Part shown: positions 1-13,290 of the stretch, piece after piece
How the letters are laid out: every line of letters begins with the position of its first letter
How positions within the stretch are numbered: position 1 is the stretch's first letter
Assembly (NCBI GenBank): GCA_022749755.1
Contig: CM040441.1
Coordinates: forward strand, 14,013,475 to 14,077,474
From: Azadirachta indica
Lineage: Eukaryota > Streptophyta > Magnoliopsida > Sapindales > Meliaceae
Reading direction: 5' to 3'
DNA length: 64,000 nt
Translations under genes and position numbers: made by a program
The notes under the pieces: generated by a model
What the model was told of the DNA's origin: nothing
What the model saw: only the letters and a program-made list of their open reading frames with translations
Databases searched by the model: none

Positions 1-217
1 TCAAATCAAGGTTATCTAATCAGCATAATACATAAAAGTTAATGAATACTCTCATGAAAAACGGTAGGTGATGTACATCATGTGTGTTGCTTGCTTTTCC
101 TTTTTCGTATGAATTTTAGAACAACAACTACACAATTATAATATGCTTTTATTTTGCTCCTTCTAATGTGGGTCTACATGGAATCATTTGAAGCAATAAA
201 GAGATTTATTTATTTAT

Positions 218-241
218 TAAAATTAAAATTAAAATTAAAAT
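218..241. repeat. (TAAAAT)4 microsatellite
   Basis: Four perfect copies of the hexamer TAAAAT, followed by a degenerate TAAA run. It is a simple repeat in intergenic DNA. Confidence 0.85.
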
Positions 242-2698
242 TAAATAAATAGTGAGCATTGAATAATACAAAGAAACTTGTAAAGTGAAGACTTGTATAA
301 AAGAAACTAATTAAAGAGCAATGGGGCCATGATTGGCAATCGGATATCTAAAGAGGAAAAACAATGTGGCCCTACAATTAGATATACTCCCTTTATTTTT
401 TTTAATTAATTCTTTGAATCATTTATGTGTTTATATATTTTCCAAAATGGTGTGTGGAAATTAATAAACCAATATTTTTGGTATTCAATGAGAACATCAT
501 GAAAGAGCTAGGTGTAAGTTTAAATGCCCATTACTTCATGCACAATTTTTCTCTTTTTGTTTGAATTGAATGTTTCTTGATTCATTAATAAGGTGTCCTT
601 GCATAGGTTGTGTGCTTAAAATTATTAATTAAGGATGTGTTTCAAAGTATTTATACGTGTAACAAATATTTCTTTATAATAGTAATAGCACTTTGAGAAA
701 TCAATGCTTAAAATATGTATATAATATTGTCCTTTTATTTAATTCTAAAAATACAAAAACTAAATATTGGATATATGTCATATTGATGATTTCTTATAAA
801 AAAAAAAAAATCTAGCTATCAAATGCATATTTTTAAAATGTGAATATGAAAAAATTTCATAATACATGTAAATAGATATGACATAGAGGAAACAACCTAC
901 ACTAGTCATCCATTTTCTAAGGAACTCTAGCTGCAGTCCATCAAAGAAGGAATCTAAAGACTAAAGGGAACACCATACCTTATGGATTCAACCAAGACAT
1001 GATGTATTTTGAATTATATCAATCTTTTCACTCTATTAAAATTAAAGCTACCCAAGGCCAAATAAACCTCCATCTTTGATTTTTGTTTTGAGTGTTGACT
1101 ATGAACAATGATTAATAGATAGCTTCCAATTGTATGGCTAGCAATTCCTTTCATTCAAAAACCCCCCAATAAAAAAAAAAAAAAATTATACTGTAACATA
1201 AGTTTTATATTCATAAAATTTTATAAGTTTGATATAATTTGATGTGCATCATCACTTGGCAAAGGTAGGGTTTGGATTTTGTGTAAAATTAAGAACCGGG
1301 GTTCACAACTTTAAAATTGATGATTTAAGTGGACCAAACCAAACTATGTTATATATAATATATATACAAATATTGGTGAGATAAAGATTGGTGGGTTCAA
1401 TGTTTTCATTATATGCCAACCAATGCAAACAAAATCTCACTTTGTTCCTCTATATACATTGCTCTAGACAAATATGAATTTTTCAAGGTGGAAATTTACA
1501 ACACTCATATGCTTCTGTTTTTTCCTTTTTTTTTTTTTTTTTTTTTTGGTTTCCTTCAATTACTTTTTACCTAATAATTAAATTCTTCAGATCAAGTAAT
1601 AATACCAATATAGTACAAGTATTTTAGTAATAAATTATGTTGATCTAATACCACTTAAAGAAAAATATTAATATACTATATAAGTTATTATATAATTTAT
1701 ATATTTTTTTCAGTCACTAGTGACTGATTTAAGGTATACTTGACACTAACATTAGTTATAATAACATGAAATTTGTTTTTGCATTCACTGAAATAATATT
1801 TTATATTCATGTTGGAAGGTCGTTTTCAAATCAGACTAATTAACTAATAAAGATATTTGTTGCGGATGATTTCAGCCTCTACAGTAAAAATAGAAAGATG
1901 AGCAAGATTTTGTTGACTGTATAAAATAATACCCACCTTAGAATTTTTGAATGATGCTGTGAATGTGGTACTCATGTTCTCTACAGTAAAAATTCTGAAT
2001 GAATCTTACTTACCGTAATTTAACCATAATCACGTATGCAGTTCAAAAGCCATGTTCACAATTAATTGGATTATTATTATGATAAAGCTACTACACAACA
2101 TAACACAATGTTGGACCATTAAATCTTCCACATAAGATATAGTATCCATAAAATTAAAGGTCAAAAAAACCCATAAGCAATTCCAAGAAGATTTGCTTTG
2201 CTCTGTTTTGCTTGCTTTACTAATTTGCTTTGCTTTGTTTTTGTTTTCGCTTTTGCTTTTTGTTTCCCAGCAGAGCCTTTCTTCCCTTCTTGTCTTCTGC
2301 TGAATCATCTATGTATCTATCTATCTTACGCCTAAATCAATTATGATTTACGAGGCAGTCAGTCAAAGCTTACCGGCAGCCGCTGTAGCTCCAGGCAGCT
2401 GATTTTCTTTGAATTTCTTTCTTTTCCCCTGCTTTTTTTTATCATATTTCAAGTTCAAATATATTTTATTTATATATTATCAAATTGCCTATTACTTTAC
2501 CGGCGGTAAAAGCTCCTACTGCTTCCCTTCTCTACAAAATATAATGTTGGTGTTATTTTCTTCAGATAAAAAAAAAATGCCAATAAATTTGGTCCATTTT
2601 GAATGTGAAAATCAATAAATTATAGATTTATGTGAGAAATTAATTTCTAAAATCTAGGGACCCAAAAGCTATTTTTTATATTCTGCTTTTTGTTCCTT

Positions 2699-2716
2699 GA
2701 GAGAGAGAGAGAGAGA
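2699..2716. repeat. (GA)9 microsatellite
   Basis: Perfect GA dinucleotide run in the left spacer. GA/CT runs are common in plant promoters and leaders, but no gene is evident here. Confidence 0.8.
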
Positions 2717-3405
2717 CCCATCACCATTCTTTAATTTTCTTTATAATTTATACGTTTGACGGAATATGTATTGTTTTGGTTGGTTTGATTTTTGAAAGTG
2801 TGGGTAGTGTTGTGCCAAGGCTTTATTCACTTGTCACTATCTTTAGTATCTACCATACGTACAAAATGTCTCCCAATCCCAACTTTATTTATTTACTTTT
2901 ACTCCTCCTTTCCTTTCATCTCCTCTCTGTATATACAGTAGAAATTATGGAGATCCATGCATCTACTGCTAGACTTGTCTCACCATTCGTACTCCCCTAT
3001 TTCATCATTTATTTTCATACATTTTTCTAAAAAAAAAAAAAAGAGAGAAAAAGAATAATAATTGAAATCTAATTTTACTTTTGAAGTAAGAAAGTAATTT
3101 AATGGCAGCTAGGTTAACCATTATTTTGGTGCATGAATTAAACACCACTCTTGCCTAAGTTATGTATGCATGCATGCAAATTATTAAAATTGTCACAATT
3201 AATTGTGTGCCCACTTTTGATATCTATACACACTGTGAAAAAAGGTTGTAATTATTGTTAAATTATGTTGGACCAATTCACTAAATGATGTTATTTTCAT
3301 TATCTAATGATTTTTTTCTCTATTTTTTTAATAATTTTCTTTGTAGCACTATCCACTTGTTTATGTAATGTAGTTTTTTTTTAATGATAATGATAATTTT
3401 TTTTT

Positions 3406-3543
3406 TTAAACTAACAAAAAAACTTCCATAAAAGCAAACCATTTCAAAAGACAACACAGCTCTGTGGGAGCTTCTTCTAACCATACAGTAGAGTTTGGGT
3501 ATACAAAAGCCAGCTTTGCCAAAGTATGAGCTATTAAGTTGGC
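3406..3543 (-). pseudogene. LINE-type RNase H domain remnant
   Basis: Read on the minus strand, 45 codons resemble the C-terminal end of the RNase H domain found at the end of plant L1-like non-LTR retrotransposon polyproteins. The recognisable parts are the pattern N-x-x-A-H-x-L-A-K-x-A, followed after a short gap by a W-L-E-E-x-P block and then a stop codon at 3406-3408. The reading frame meets a stop directly upstream (3544-3546), and I find no reverse transcriptase or endonuclease sequence nearby. It is therefore a short dead fragment. The same RNase H fold also occurs in stand-alone plant genes derived from LINEs. Confidence 0.5.
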
Positions 3544-3792
3544 CTATCTAGAAATATGATAATGATGATTTCATGCTGGACCGATTGATGTCAATTTTCT
3601 CCTTGTTGTGTGAATATAGTCAGTGCAATTTCCTTCCACCAAAAGAGGGTCAATAACTATATCTTATTATAATAAGTGGTCATGACTTGAGAGAATGTTT
3701 GTAGTTAGGACCACGTTTTTAAATGTAAATGAAGAAGTTTAATCTAATGCTTATTGCTACCTTGATTGCAATATACATATTTTATTAAAAAT

Positions 3793-3793
<1 letters not shown>

Positions 3794-3833
<40 letters not shown>
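3794..3833. repeat. (ATT)n microsatellite
   Basis: About 13 tandem ATT units. The poly-Leu open frame across it is an artefact of the repeat. Confidence 0.85.
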
Positions 3834-3834
<1 letters not shown>

Positions 3835-4364
3835 TATGTAAAAAAAGATCATAATAAAATTATAAAGCATCAAATTATTACTTTTAACGAAATAATAACT
3901 TGTCCATTAATGAATAATATTCATTCATGGCGTAAAAAATTTCTTTTTGATAATAAGAGTATGATATTTCTTTATAACATAATAAGTACGTTTAAGTAAT
4001 TGTATTATATAAAATTTGTTGATATATAAGTAAGATATTTAAATTTAAATTTTAAAGAAACATACTAGCATTGAAGAAAACAAATTAATGTGGAAGTGAT
4101 CATAAGTCATAAGATGACTAGAAATCACAAATGGATCACACAAAAAAGCCACTCACCACTCACTACTCACTTAATTTGACAAATTAATGTGGATGGGATG
4201 TGTTGGTCACTCGTTCTGTTGCTTCCTTCACTCATTCATCTTCTAACCGATTCTATTAACAATTTATTATCACCTTCCACGTTGCCCTATCAAATCATGA
4301 TTCAATTCCTTTGTATTTCAAAAAAGTCTTGCCCTCCACGAAGAGAATATCAAGCACTCAAGCA

Positions 4365-4389
4365 AGAAAGAAAGAAAGAAAGAAAGAAA
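4365..4389. repeat. (GAAA)6 microsatellite
   Basis: Six GAAA tetramers in a row in the left spacer. Confidence 0.8.
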
Positions 4390-4865
4390 ACATTTATTGT
4401 TTTGATTGATGTGAGACTCAATTTCTTTCATCCTGTCACAGTCTCATTACAATTCACCCTACATCTCAAATCTCTCATGGGCCTGTTGGTAGTTATTGAG
4501 CTTTTAATGGTTTGAGTGTGTCAGTTTCATTTTCATTATCCTACGAAACCAATTATTTCTTCTTATTGGGAAGTACAGTTGTAGCAGTAGTAGGCCTAAT
4601 GAATTCCGTCTCTCCTACTGTACTAGTTGTAATCAATGGGTATGGATGAAGATATATTGATTGAGAATATATTGATCAAAAAGTTGCAATTTTATTGGTG
4701 GAATGTAGCCATAATCATAAATCAGAACAATTTTTACTATTATGTCTTATTTAATTGAGACTTTCTTCACGTATTCGTACTGACATGTCACGTAGATTAA
4801 GAACTAGTTAAAAACGTGTTGTTTCATATTTACAAATTTGAAAATTCATATTAGTGGAATTATGG

Positions 4866-4912
4866 GGGTTGTAGGGTGTAGGGTGCAAGGTGTAGAGTGT
4901 AGAGCCTAGGCC
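4866..4912. repeat. Degenerate 7-bp telomere-like tandem repeat
   Basis: The plus strand reads as consecutive heptamers of the form GGGTGTA, GGGTGCA, AGGTGTA, GAGTGTA and GAGCCTA. The period of seven and the GGG core resemble the plant telomere unit TTTAGGG with a T-to-G change. It could be a decayed interstitial telomere patch or a chance GT-rich minisatellite. Confidence 0.5.
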
Positions 4913-5040
4913 TCACCACAAAAACCATATAACATAAATTTAAAATTTAAATGTATAAAATAATGGTTTAAAACTTCGCCCTTCTAACTAAAGCCCTACA
5001 TCTTGCCCCTCCTTTTAAAACTTTTGACTTCTCTTGGAAT

Positions 5041-5400
5041 TTTCACTTTCCATATTTTTAATTCAGGCTTTGAACCGGGACATCCCAATGGCTTCGAGTC
5101 TACTTTTCACCTGTGGCTGGCTACACCTTAACGGTGTAATCAGAACATCGGTGAGGTGATTTAATATCACTGCTTTTATGACAGAATCGAAAGCCACCTC
5201 CTTAAAAGGCCCAGAAACCACGTTGGTTATATGCCAGCCCAGTAGGCTTTATGGACATAAATCCACTCCGGTATGCTTAGGGTATTATTAATCACACCCA
5301 GATGTTTTTATTCATTCTACCATTTGTGATTTCAAAAGAATACACCCGCCGGGCTTAAATAGGAGTGCCAGTATACTCTGTCATGATTCCCAGTATTTTC
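5041..5400. other. GC-richer island, unrecognised
   Basis: About 360 bases with clearly higher GC than the surrounding spacer. It contains a small palindrome, ACACC-TTAAC-GGTGT. Both strands have stops in every frame and I recognise no protein or RNA family. It may be a fragment of a transposable element or an old insertion. Confidence 0.25.
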
Positions 5401-5885
5401 GATATAATATGTAATTTTTATATTATAGCTCTCAATCTATATATTATTTATAAAAAAATTTAAAAATTATATTAAAAATTGAAGAAATACAGTCAAACTC
5501 TATAACATAATTGCATAGACCAACATAAACCTCCATGTAACATCAATATTGCATATACAATTTAAGAGTTGAAGGTGGAAATATTTGCAAGTACGATATC
5601 TTTCGTGGAAGTCTACGCAAGCGCAAGGGCTCGGAATCCCCTTCTTTCACTTGAAAAAGTGAAGCACTGAAACCCCGTCCCTTCCGTAAGGAGGAAACAA
5701 TTTACCATAACGATACTAGTATATATTATTTTTAGGTGTGAAATAATTGTAATATAATTCTTTTATATTCATTGATTAAATACTACCTTATGCTGATTAA
5801 AGAGAAAAATATTTTTATACTTTAACAATTTAAAAAAATAAAGAAATACTTAAACCCTGGCGAGCAGTAAAGAAAAGAAACGCTT

Positions 5886-5893
5886 AAACCCTA
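5886..5893 (+). promoter_or_regulatory. Telo-box in SUV3 upstream region
   Basis: The octamer AAACCCTA, a plant telo-box, lies about 330 bases upstream of the helicase start codon. A near-match, AAACCCTG, lies 34 bases further upstream at 5852-5859. Telo-boxes are known in promoters of plant genes for translation and housekeeping functions, where they act with other sites; a role here is inferred from position only. Confidence 0.4.
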
Positions 5894-6223
5894 GGTAAAA
5901 ATGCGGTTAAAATTGCTTGCATTTCGCTAAACGGTAATAGATAATTTGACCAAATTTTGACGTGCTGGAGTCGACGCCCTCCAGATGATACTTGAATTGT
6001 AGCTGAAGTCACGGATCGCAAGACCCGGAAAAAGCGTCGTGAGCACCGACTCCGAGAATGAGTTTCGCAACAGAGACTTGCGATTCTCGCTTCCACCCAA
6101 TGCTCTCCTTCATGTTCGTCGTTCCACAACATCACTATTTTTTTCTTTTTCTTTTTTAATTCTTAGTTTAATTTTTAATTCGTTACTTTCATAACAACGA
6201 CAACGAGGAGAAACATAGACAGG

Positions 6224-9200
6224 ATGGTACTTTCACAACTTCGACACAGAAAGGCTACGGCTTTGGGAATTTCTTGCATTCTTCGAGGTTTGAATGCATA
6301 ATTTTTATTCTGTTTTATCTTTTTTCTTTTTCTTAAGGAGAAAAATTGAGTTTAGATTGAGCGAAGTTATTTATGATTGATGGTAGGCTTAGTTTTAGAA
6401 TAATTTAGCAAGTTCGTCATCATTTTCCAAATGTTATTTTCATTTTCGTTTCTGAAAATCGATAGAATGCTTCTTGTTGATATTTTTTACGATGATTCAT
6501 GAAATAGAGTAGAAATTTTCTTACATTTGAAAAATAATATGCAAAATATTGCTTAGAGTTTATTGTTGTTACAATTTGATTGTTAGGACTGATGTATTGT
6601 AGAATTATAGAAAAATTAGATATGTGTAACTGTGTTGAGGATGATATGCTATATTATTTGGTACATTTGACTATATTATAATTAAAACAATTTTTAAAAA
6701 TGAAAATGCATAACTATATTTGATATTTTTTGCTTCTACAGTGTAGACTGATCAATTAAATTACTTATATGTGCTTAAAATAGTAATTATTATATATGAT
6801 TAGTAAATAAAACTATAAAAATTTAATTCTTCAAAATATTTTTGCTAGAGGCATTTTTGCTGTTCTCAATTTTAAAATACAGTCTTAAGAAATGTATGTT
6901 AGAATAGCATGCTTGAACTTTGAAAACATCAAATCAAAAACACTATTTTGACTTTCATTCTTGTTTTATGGAAACACCAAATTAAAAACAATACTTAGTG
7001 CACCCAAATTGTTTGATTACTGTAATTCTCTGCTGTTTTCTTTATTTTCCTCAGCGGGGGTAATGTCTACTGTTTTGTTTACTGAGAAAATTTAGTAATA
7101 AGCTGTCTGGTCATTCACTCTTAACTGAGCCTGATTTCATTGCATAATGCTATTAATGTGAAAATTATTTTTTTCTGACATATGAATTGAAAATTTTAGG
7201 CAAATTATTGAAACACTTTTAGATAATTTGGAATTTCTATCAGCTCTTTGTGCATTCTGATCTCTATAATGATTTTTTTTTTTGGGTAATGCAAATGTTT
7301 GGCAGATAATTTGGCGTCATTTAGGCTGAACTTGGAAATGAAGTATGGAGATTTTGTTAGTGTTGGTGTTATTATAAGGAAGTACAGCAGCTGGAATGGT
7401 ATAAAGAAGTTTGATTTTACAGACCTGACGTAAGAAATGTGTGCCATGCTCTACATTACTTTATAGCTGGATACTTAACCATATTGTACTCTATATATTC
7501 CAGCATTTCAACACTTTTTAGATAAATTATTTGGATGTGCTAAAGTTTTGGAGTTCCATATTTCCCATATTTTACATTAAGGCAATACTGTTGCGGACAT
7601 GCTTACTAATCTGCATTTTCAATAATCCTTTGTTTCACTAATGGACTGACCGTCCTAAGGATAATGAGAAATCTCTTCTCCTCAATGCTTAGAGTCCACA
7701 TTTTCATTTTATTTTTTAGCTTTATTTTTTGCCTTTGGGCTGCTCCTTCTTTTGCTCTCTTATCTAACTAATTATTTCTTCTGGAGATATTTCAAAAGAA
7801 AAAAGAAAGCACTGTTGCTTCAGTTGCTTCATTCTTGACAAACTTTAAAATAATGGTGCCATTTGAGATAATGTGAACTTTGTATCTCTTGATAAGCTAA
7901 ACATATATTTTCCCTTATGGAAATTTGAGTGTATTGATAGCAAAATATCTTAGAATTTAGTCCTCCTGATGTAATATCTTTCTCATTCCTCATAATCTGA
8001 TCTTTGTTGCCTTTGCTTTCTGCTCGATATGCTTATGCTACTAGCAGTTGCCAATTTTTCTTTGTAAATGTATGTTGAGGAATATTCATAATTCTTTGGT
8101 ACTATCCTCATTATTGCATTTTCATGCAATGCTAGTCGTCCTCATACATGGTACCCGCTTGCTCGCAAAAAGATACGCAAGGTTATTCTGCATGTGGGAC
8201 CTACAAATAGTGGTAAAACACACCAAGCTCTGAAGCAGCTTGAGTCAAGTTCTTCTGGTATGTTCTTAATGCTTTTTTCACCATATGTAGATATTTTTAT
8301 TATTTAAATTATAGGTTGAAATTAAGAAAACTGGAAAATAGCCGTTAAGAATATGGTCATATAGTTTTCTTTCATTTTGCAGGCATATATTGTGGTCCAT
8401 TGAGGTTGTTGGCATGGGAGGTGGCAAAAAGGTTGAACAAAGCAAATGTTCCTTGTGATATGATTACAGGACAAGAGAGAGATGAGGTTGATGGTGCAAA
8501 ACATAAGGCTGTGACGGTTGAGATGGCTGATGTTATTTCTGATTATGAATGTGCTGTTATTGATGAAATTCAGGCATGTGGATGGTTTATCTAATAGATT
8601 CTGTGTATCATTTTCCTTTTCATTCTCATTATACATTAGACTAATCTGCTTTTAGGAAATATGCAATTTTTGTGGTAAGGCCAATCTAGTAAAAAATACA
8701 AAATTTTACTCTATTGTTGTTTTTGTTGAATTTGGAAACCAACCTTGATGGGGAGCAGAGTTCTGGAGCAATAGGCCTTCTTTGCAAACAGATAGCACCT
8801 GGAGTGAATTTTACTTTAATACTTCTTATTTGGTGTTAAATTCTTGGATATGATTGGCGTAAATAGCAGCAAATGTGATATGAAACTTTTTTTAGCATTA
8901 AAAATATTGATGGCATGTTATATAACTGAAAATGTGGTCTCAGATTCTACCTGCAAAGCACAATTTTTTTGTCATTCCTCAAGTCATTAATTTATCAGGC
9001 TTATCAGACACTTCACTTTATCATTATATTTAGTATGTCTCATCTCTTCTTTCTCTTCTCCCTTCCAGATGTTGGCATGTAAAACAAGGGGTTTTTCATT
9101 TACACGTGCTCTACTGGGGATCTGTGCTGATGAACTTCACCTTTGTGGAGATCCAGCTGCTGTTCCTCTTATTCAGGAAATACTTAAAGTAACTGGTGAT

Positions 9201-12200
9201 GATGTTAAGGTAATGAAATTAATTGTAGATTGGTCTCTTTTTCTTCTTGTTAGAGCAACGAACAATTTTTATGGCTCTTTTTGTTCAATTGAAGGTTCCT
9301 CTTGGCGTTCCAGTCCTAAACCATTTGCTTCATTTGATGCCCTAGGTTCAATCTTATGAAAGGCTTTCCCCTCTTGTTCCATTGAAGGTTCCTCTAGGTT
9401 CTTTTTCTAATATACGAACAGGCGACTGCATTGTAACATTTTCACGCCATGAGATATACAGATTAAAGGTCAGTGATAAGTACTTTATTGCTTTCTTTTC
9501 TGATCTGTTGTTTGCTTCTTGATTGTTTCACATCTTGTTTTCTCACCATAGTGCCTGATTATTCACTTACTTACCTTTGTATTGTTATATGTGATGATAT
9601 GTTTCTGGTAAAATGAGCTTACCTGGCTTTCGTATAAACACTGGTTTTTCCATTTGCATTATATTCTCAATCCTCTAGGGGAATAAACCTCAGCCTTCAG
9701 GGAAAAAGTAATTTTTTTTTTAAATTTTGTTGTTAATGTCCTACTGTTGATGTTAATGGATAGAATTGGAGGCTTTTCTTTTGGGCTGGATGGGTGTTAA
9801 GCTATCTCTTATTCTGTATTCTGCTTATAAACTACACATCTGATGCAATATCTCTTCTATTTGGTAGACTAACTTGTCTGAATGCATCTGTGTATACTAT
9901 ATAGAAAGAGATCGAAAGTAGGGGGAAGCATCTTTGTTCTGTAGTCTATGGCTCACTGCCACCGGAGACTCGGACAAGACAGGTAAAACTTCTCAAATAA
10001 TATTTTTGGCTTTCAATCTGCATCATTTTTCCCTTCCCCACCTTTTTGGTCCATAAAACAAAAATTTGGGATTGGTGAACTGTATTTTTCTTAGTCACGA
10101 CTTTCTCCTGTAAGGTTTTCTTTATTTTTGGGTTTCAGAGATTTGTTGTCTCTCTCTCTCTCTCTCTCAAAAGGGGAAAGAAGAAAAGAAACCTTCCGTG
10201 AAATATATGGAGCACTGGTTTACTGCAAATTCTATTATGCAGCTTCAAATTCTGGATTTCTTGCAGTTGAATCTGTGATAGATATATTTAAAGGATTGGC
10301 TGAGTTAATGTGTTCCTTAGGATTGCAGGCAACGATGTTCAATGATGAAAGTAGTGAGTTTGATGTTCTTGTGGCTAGCGATGCCATTGGGATGGGTCTT
10401 AATCTGAACATTTCTAGGATCATATTTTCAACAGTGAGAAAATTTGATGGTGTTGAGATGCGAGAGCTTACTGTACCGGAGGTCAAACAAATTGCAGGTA
10501 CGTTGTTATCTTTGTTGGTGAAGTTTGGAATTACATTCCACTGTTGTTCAAACTTTGTATTTATTTAAAATTCCAATTGGAGTCTCAACTAGATCAAGAA
10601 TAAGGGTTAGTAAATACCACATTTTGGTGGAAAGTTAAGGTTATTTATCTCCTATCTCTTGGTGATTCTGCAACTCATTGGTATCAGCTTCACATTCCTA
10701 ATTTACTAACTGAAGAACCTGTTCGATTGAAGACCCTATCTTATAAAAATTCTCTTGTTTGTTTGTTTATTTATTAATTTTATTTTACCTGTTGGGGTTA
10801 GGAAGGGATGGGTAAATAGACAGGAGGCAATGAATCCCTTCACTTACTAATGCCGAATACCATCATAGTCTTCAATAAATAAAAAGAAAAAAGATTGTCC
10901 TTTAGAAATGGTGGTTGATGGATATGATTGTGTAATTCTGTTTACACTTGTGTGTCTATTGCATTCTTTTATGTTTATGTCGGCTTGTCAATCTTAACAA
11001 CTAGGGTGAAGTGGTTAGGTAATGGTCAAACATCACTTTGCCCTTCATTAAATTGGAAATTGTTATTGATACTTTGGATGGTTTATTGGTTCTGCTTTCA
11101 GGGAGGGCTGGCCGGTATCGATCAAAATTTCCTGTTGGTGAAGTGACTTGTTTAGATTCAGAGGATCTACCCTTGCTTCATGCATCACTGAAAGCCTCAT
11201 CACCGACACTAGAGGTGGATCTATTATTACTGAAGCCGCTTCAAAAAGCTACCATTTGAAGTATTTCATGTTTTTGTCATTTTAATGGAGCTTGTCAGCT
11301 AAATGATGCCCATGATTTGTAGGTTCTGATATGTTATTTTATATCACCCGTTCCAGCTGCTTTTTTACTAATTGTTGTAACGTGTCAATACAGTGTGCTG
11401 GGCTATTTCCCACCTTTGACCTCATATACATGTATTCACGATTCCATCCAGAAAGTGGCCTTCATGAAATATTGGTAGGTTATTGCATTAGTATCACTAT
11501 TTGCGCCACATTGTCTAAATTTTTTGTTTACCCATCTATATTTAATCCATATGCCTGTTTTCACCTTTTCGAGAGAATTAACTCCATATTTGATGCATAT
11601 TCAATATCAAAACGTCTGGCAAAACAGTTTTGGACTTTCTAAGTCAATTTTTAAATGGCTCAGAAGTATGGTTGTCAACTTTTCAACTTTTGTTAATGCT
11701 CAGCCTTATCCTGGTTAAAGGTCTTCTAATAGTTATGCTCATTGGCTGCGTTCTACCCCTTGACATGAAATTGTCTGACATTTTTTGCCCTTTTCTGTTG
11801 CAGGAGCATTTCCTTCAGAATGCTAAATTATCTGAAAACTATTTTATTGCCAATTGTGAAGAAATTTTGGTACATTTTTTCTCTCCGAATGTTAAGTATT
11901 CTTTCCATCCATGTTATTGGAAACTATAAAAGTCACACTTTTAGGCTATTACTTCTCTTATGTCTACTTTACTGGAAGTGCTGATTGTAGTTTGTTGACA
12001 TCAGAAAGTTGCTGCCGTTATTGACCAGCTGCCCCTCAGGTTGCATGATAAGTACCTTTTCTGCATCAGGTAACAATCTTCATCACCCTAGTTGACAAGA
12101 AACTTGTCCAAAGTAACATTTGTCTTCGGCTACTATTTTTTTTTTTTTTTGGAAAAGAAATATGCATTACAACGTTATTTCTAAAAGAAATGAAGCATAA

Positions 12201-13290
12201 GTTTTAGGATATGTATCGCCATTAAACTTGGCGGTTGGACTAGGCCATTATTTCTTGCAAGGTAGGAGTCAAATTGATTAATATTTGTGATGTGCAGTCC
12301 AGTTGACATGAATGACGACATTTCATCTCAAGGTCTCACACAGGTACATATAGTCCCTAATACATTAATATTTTTCATTTTGGGTGAGGAAATTAATATG
12401 ATCACGCTGTTCTGATGGATGGATCAGTTTGCAACAAATTATGCAAAGAGAGGCATTGTCCAACTTCGAGAAATATTTACACCTGGCACGCTTCAGGTGC
12501 CAAAAACACAGACGGCACTCAAGGAACTTGAATCCATTCACAAGGTTGGGCTTTTTGTTGCATCATTGACACTCTTTGTTTGAACTAGTTTTAAGTATTC
12601 CTTTTTAACTGATTGAAGTGAATTTCTTTTAGCTTCTTAGAGAAACCGAGAAAAATGTGTGGAATAGGAATTTTCTTAAACAGACTCTCTGAATGAAAAT
12701 GATTATTGGTTAAATTATTTGCAAATTTACTAATGTTATTAATAATATAGAAGGTATGAGATACATAATTTACTAGTTCAGGAAAAAATTTAGAACTGTT
12801 GGGGAGAAAAAGAGCAAAAGTTGTTCATTTGGAATAATCCTATACAAGATGGAATATGGAAAGAAGAAAGAAAAAAGTTAATAAGTCTTGTATATTTTAC
12901 TTGCATAATCAGAAGCTGTAGTTAAGGGCTCTACTGAAGAAAACATTTTTGAGTTCAGTTTCTATAATTAATAGTTGCTGCTAAAAAATTTTTATTTTTG
13001 GTGCTGCAACTGAAGGTCTTGGATCTCTACGTATGGTTGAGTTTCCGATTGGAGGAATCCTTCCCAGACCGAGAGCTGGCATCTTCACAGAAGGCTATCT
13101 GCAGCATGTGGGTACATTTTATGGCCTCTGTACTCTGTTGAGTTTTTAGCTGTAAGATCTCATTGTTATGCTTTCTTTCTGTAGGTTGATTGAGGAGTTT
13201 CTTGAACGACTTGGGTGGCAGAAGCCAAAGGCAAAAAGAGTACCGGCCCGGCGCCCTAGATTAAATTCTCAAATTATCCCGAGATATTAG
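6224..13290 (+). CDS. SUV3: SUV3-type mitochondrial RNA helicase (Ski2-like, DExH)
   Basis: ATP-dependent RNA helicase of the SUV3 family, which unwinds RNA in mitochondria. I rebuilt 16 exons: 6224-6287, 7306-7429, 8136-8257, 8383-8573, 9069-9209, 9346-9468, 9905-9982, 10329-10497, 11102-11214, 11394-11474, 11804-11869, 12005-12069, 12298-12343, 12428-12544, 13016-13107 and 13185-13290. They join in frame to 565 residues, close to the Arabidopsis protein (about 571). Visible motifs are Walker A GPTNSGKT (84-91), motif II DEIQ (164-167), [11 protein letters not shown] and QIAGRAGR (335-342), then the SUV3 C-terminal region. The first exon is basic and Ser/Arg-rich without acidic residues, which fits a mitochondrial presequence. 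The fourth intron begins with GC. The residue after Glu at the exon 9/10 joint is Cys, where I recall Arg in Arabidopsis. The gene is tail-to-tail with the next PPR gene. Confidence 0.93.
10149..10168. repeat. (CT)10 run inside SUV3 intron 7
   Basis: CT dinucleotide run within the seventh intron of the helicase gene, upstream of its acceptor at 10327-10328. Confidence 0.7.

Larger units (their letters stand above)
1..5850. other. Gene-poor AT-rich spacer
   Basis: No reading frame in this stretch looks like a conserved protein. The longer open frames are low-complexity, for example poly-Leu or Lys-rich stretches caused by ATT and GAAA repeats. It holds several microsatellites, a small LINE remnant near 3.4-3.5 kb, a degenerate telomere-like repeat near 4.87 kb and a slightly GC-richer island at about 5.04-5.40 kb; these are listed separately. 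The right end approaches the promoter of the SUV3-type helicase gene. I see no tRNA or rRNA and no match to the conserved plant miRNAs I can recall. Confidence 0.6.

Noticed and set aside
2030..2308. Lys-rich minus-strand frame of 92 codons
   Set aside because: Low complexity from CTTTG/TTTTG-type repeats, no motif and no neighbour exons.
3766..3999. Plus-strand frame with a poly-Leu stretch
   Set aside because: Produced by the ATT repeat in AT-rich spacer DNA; it looks like a membrane segment only by composition.
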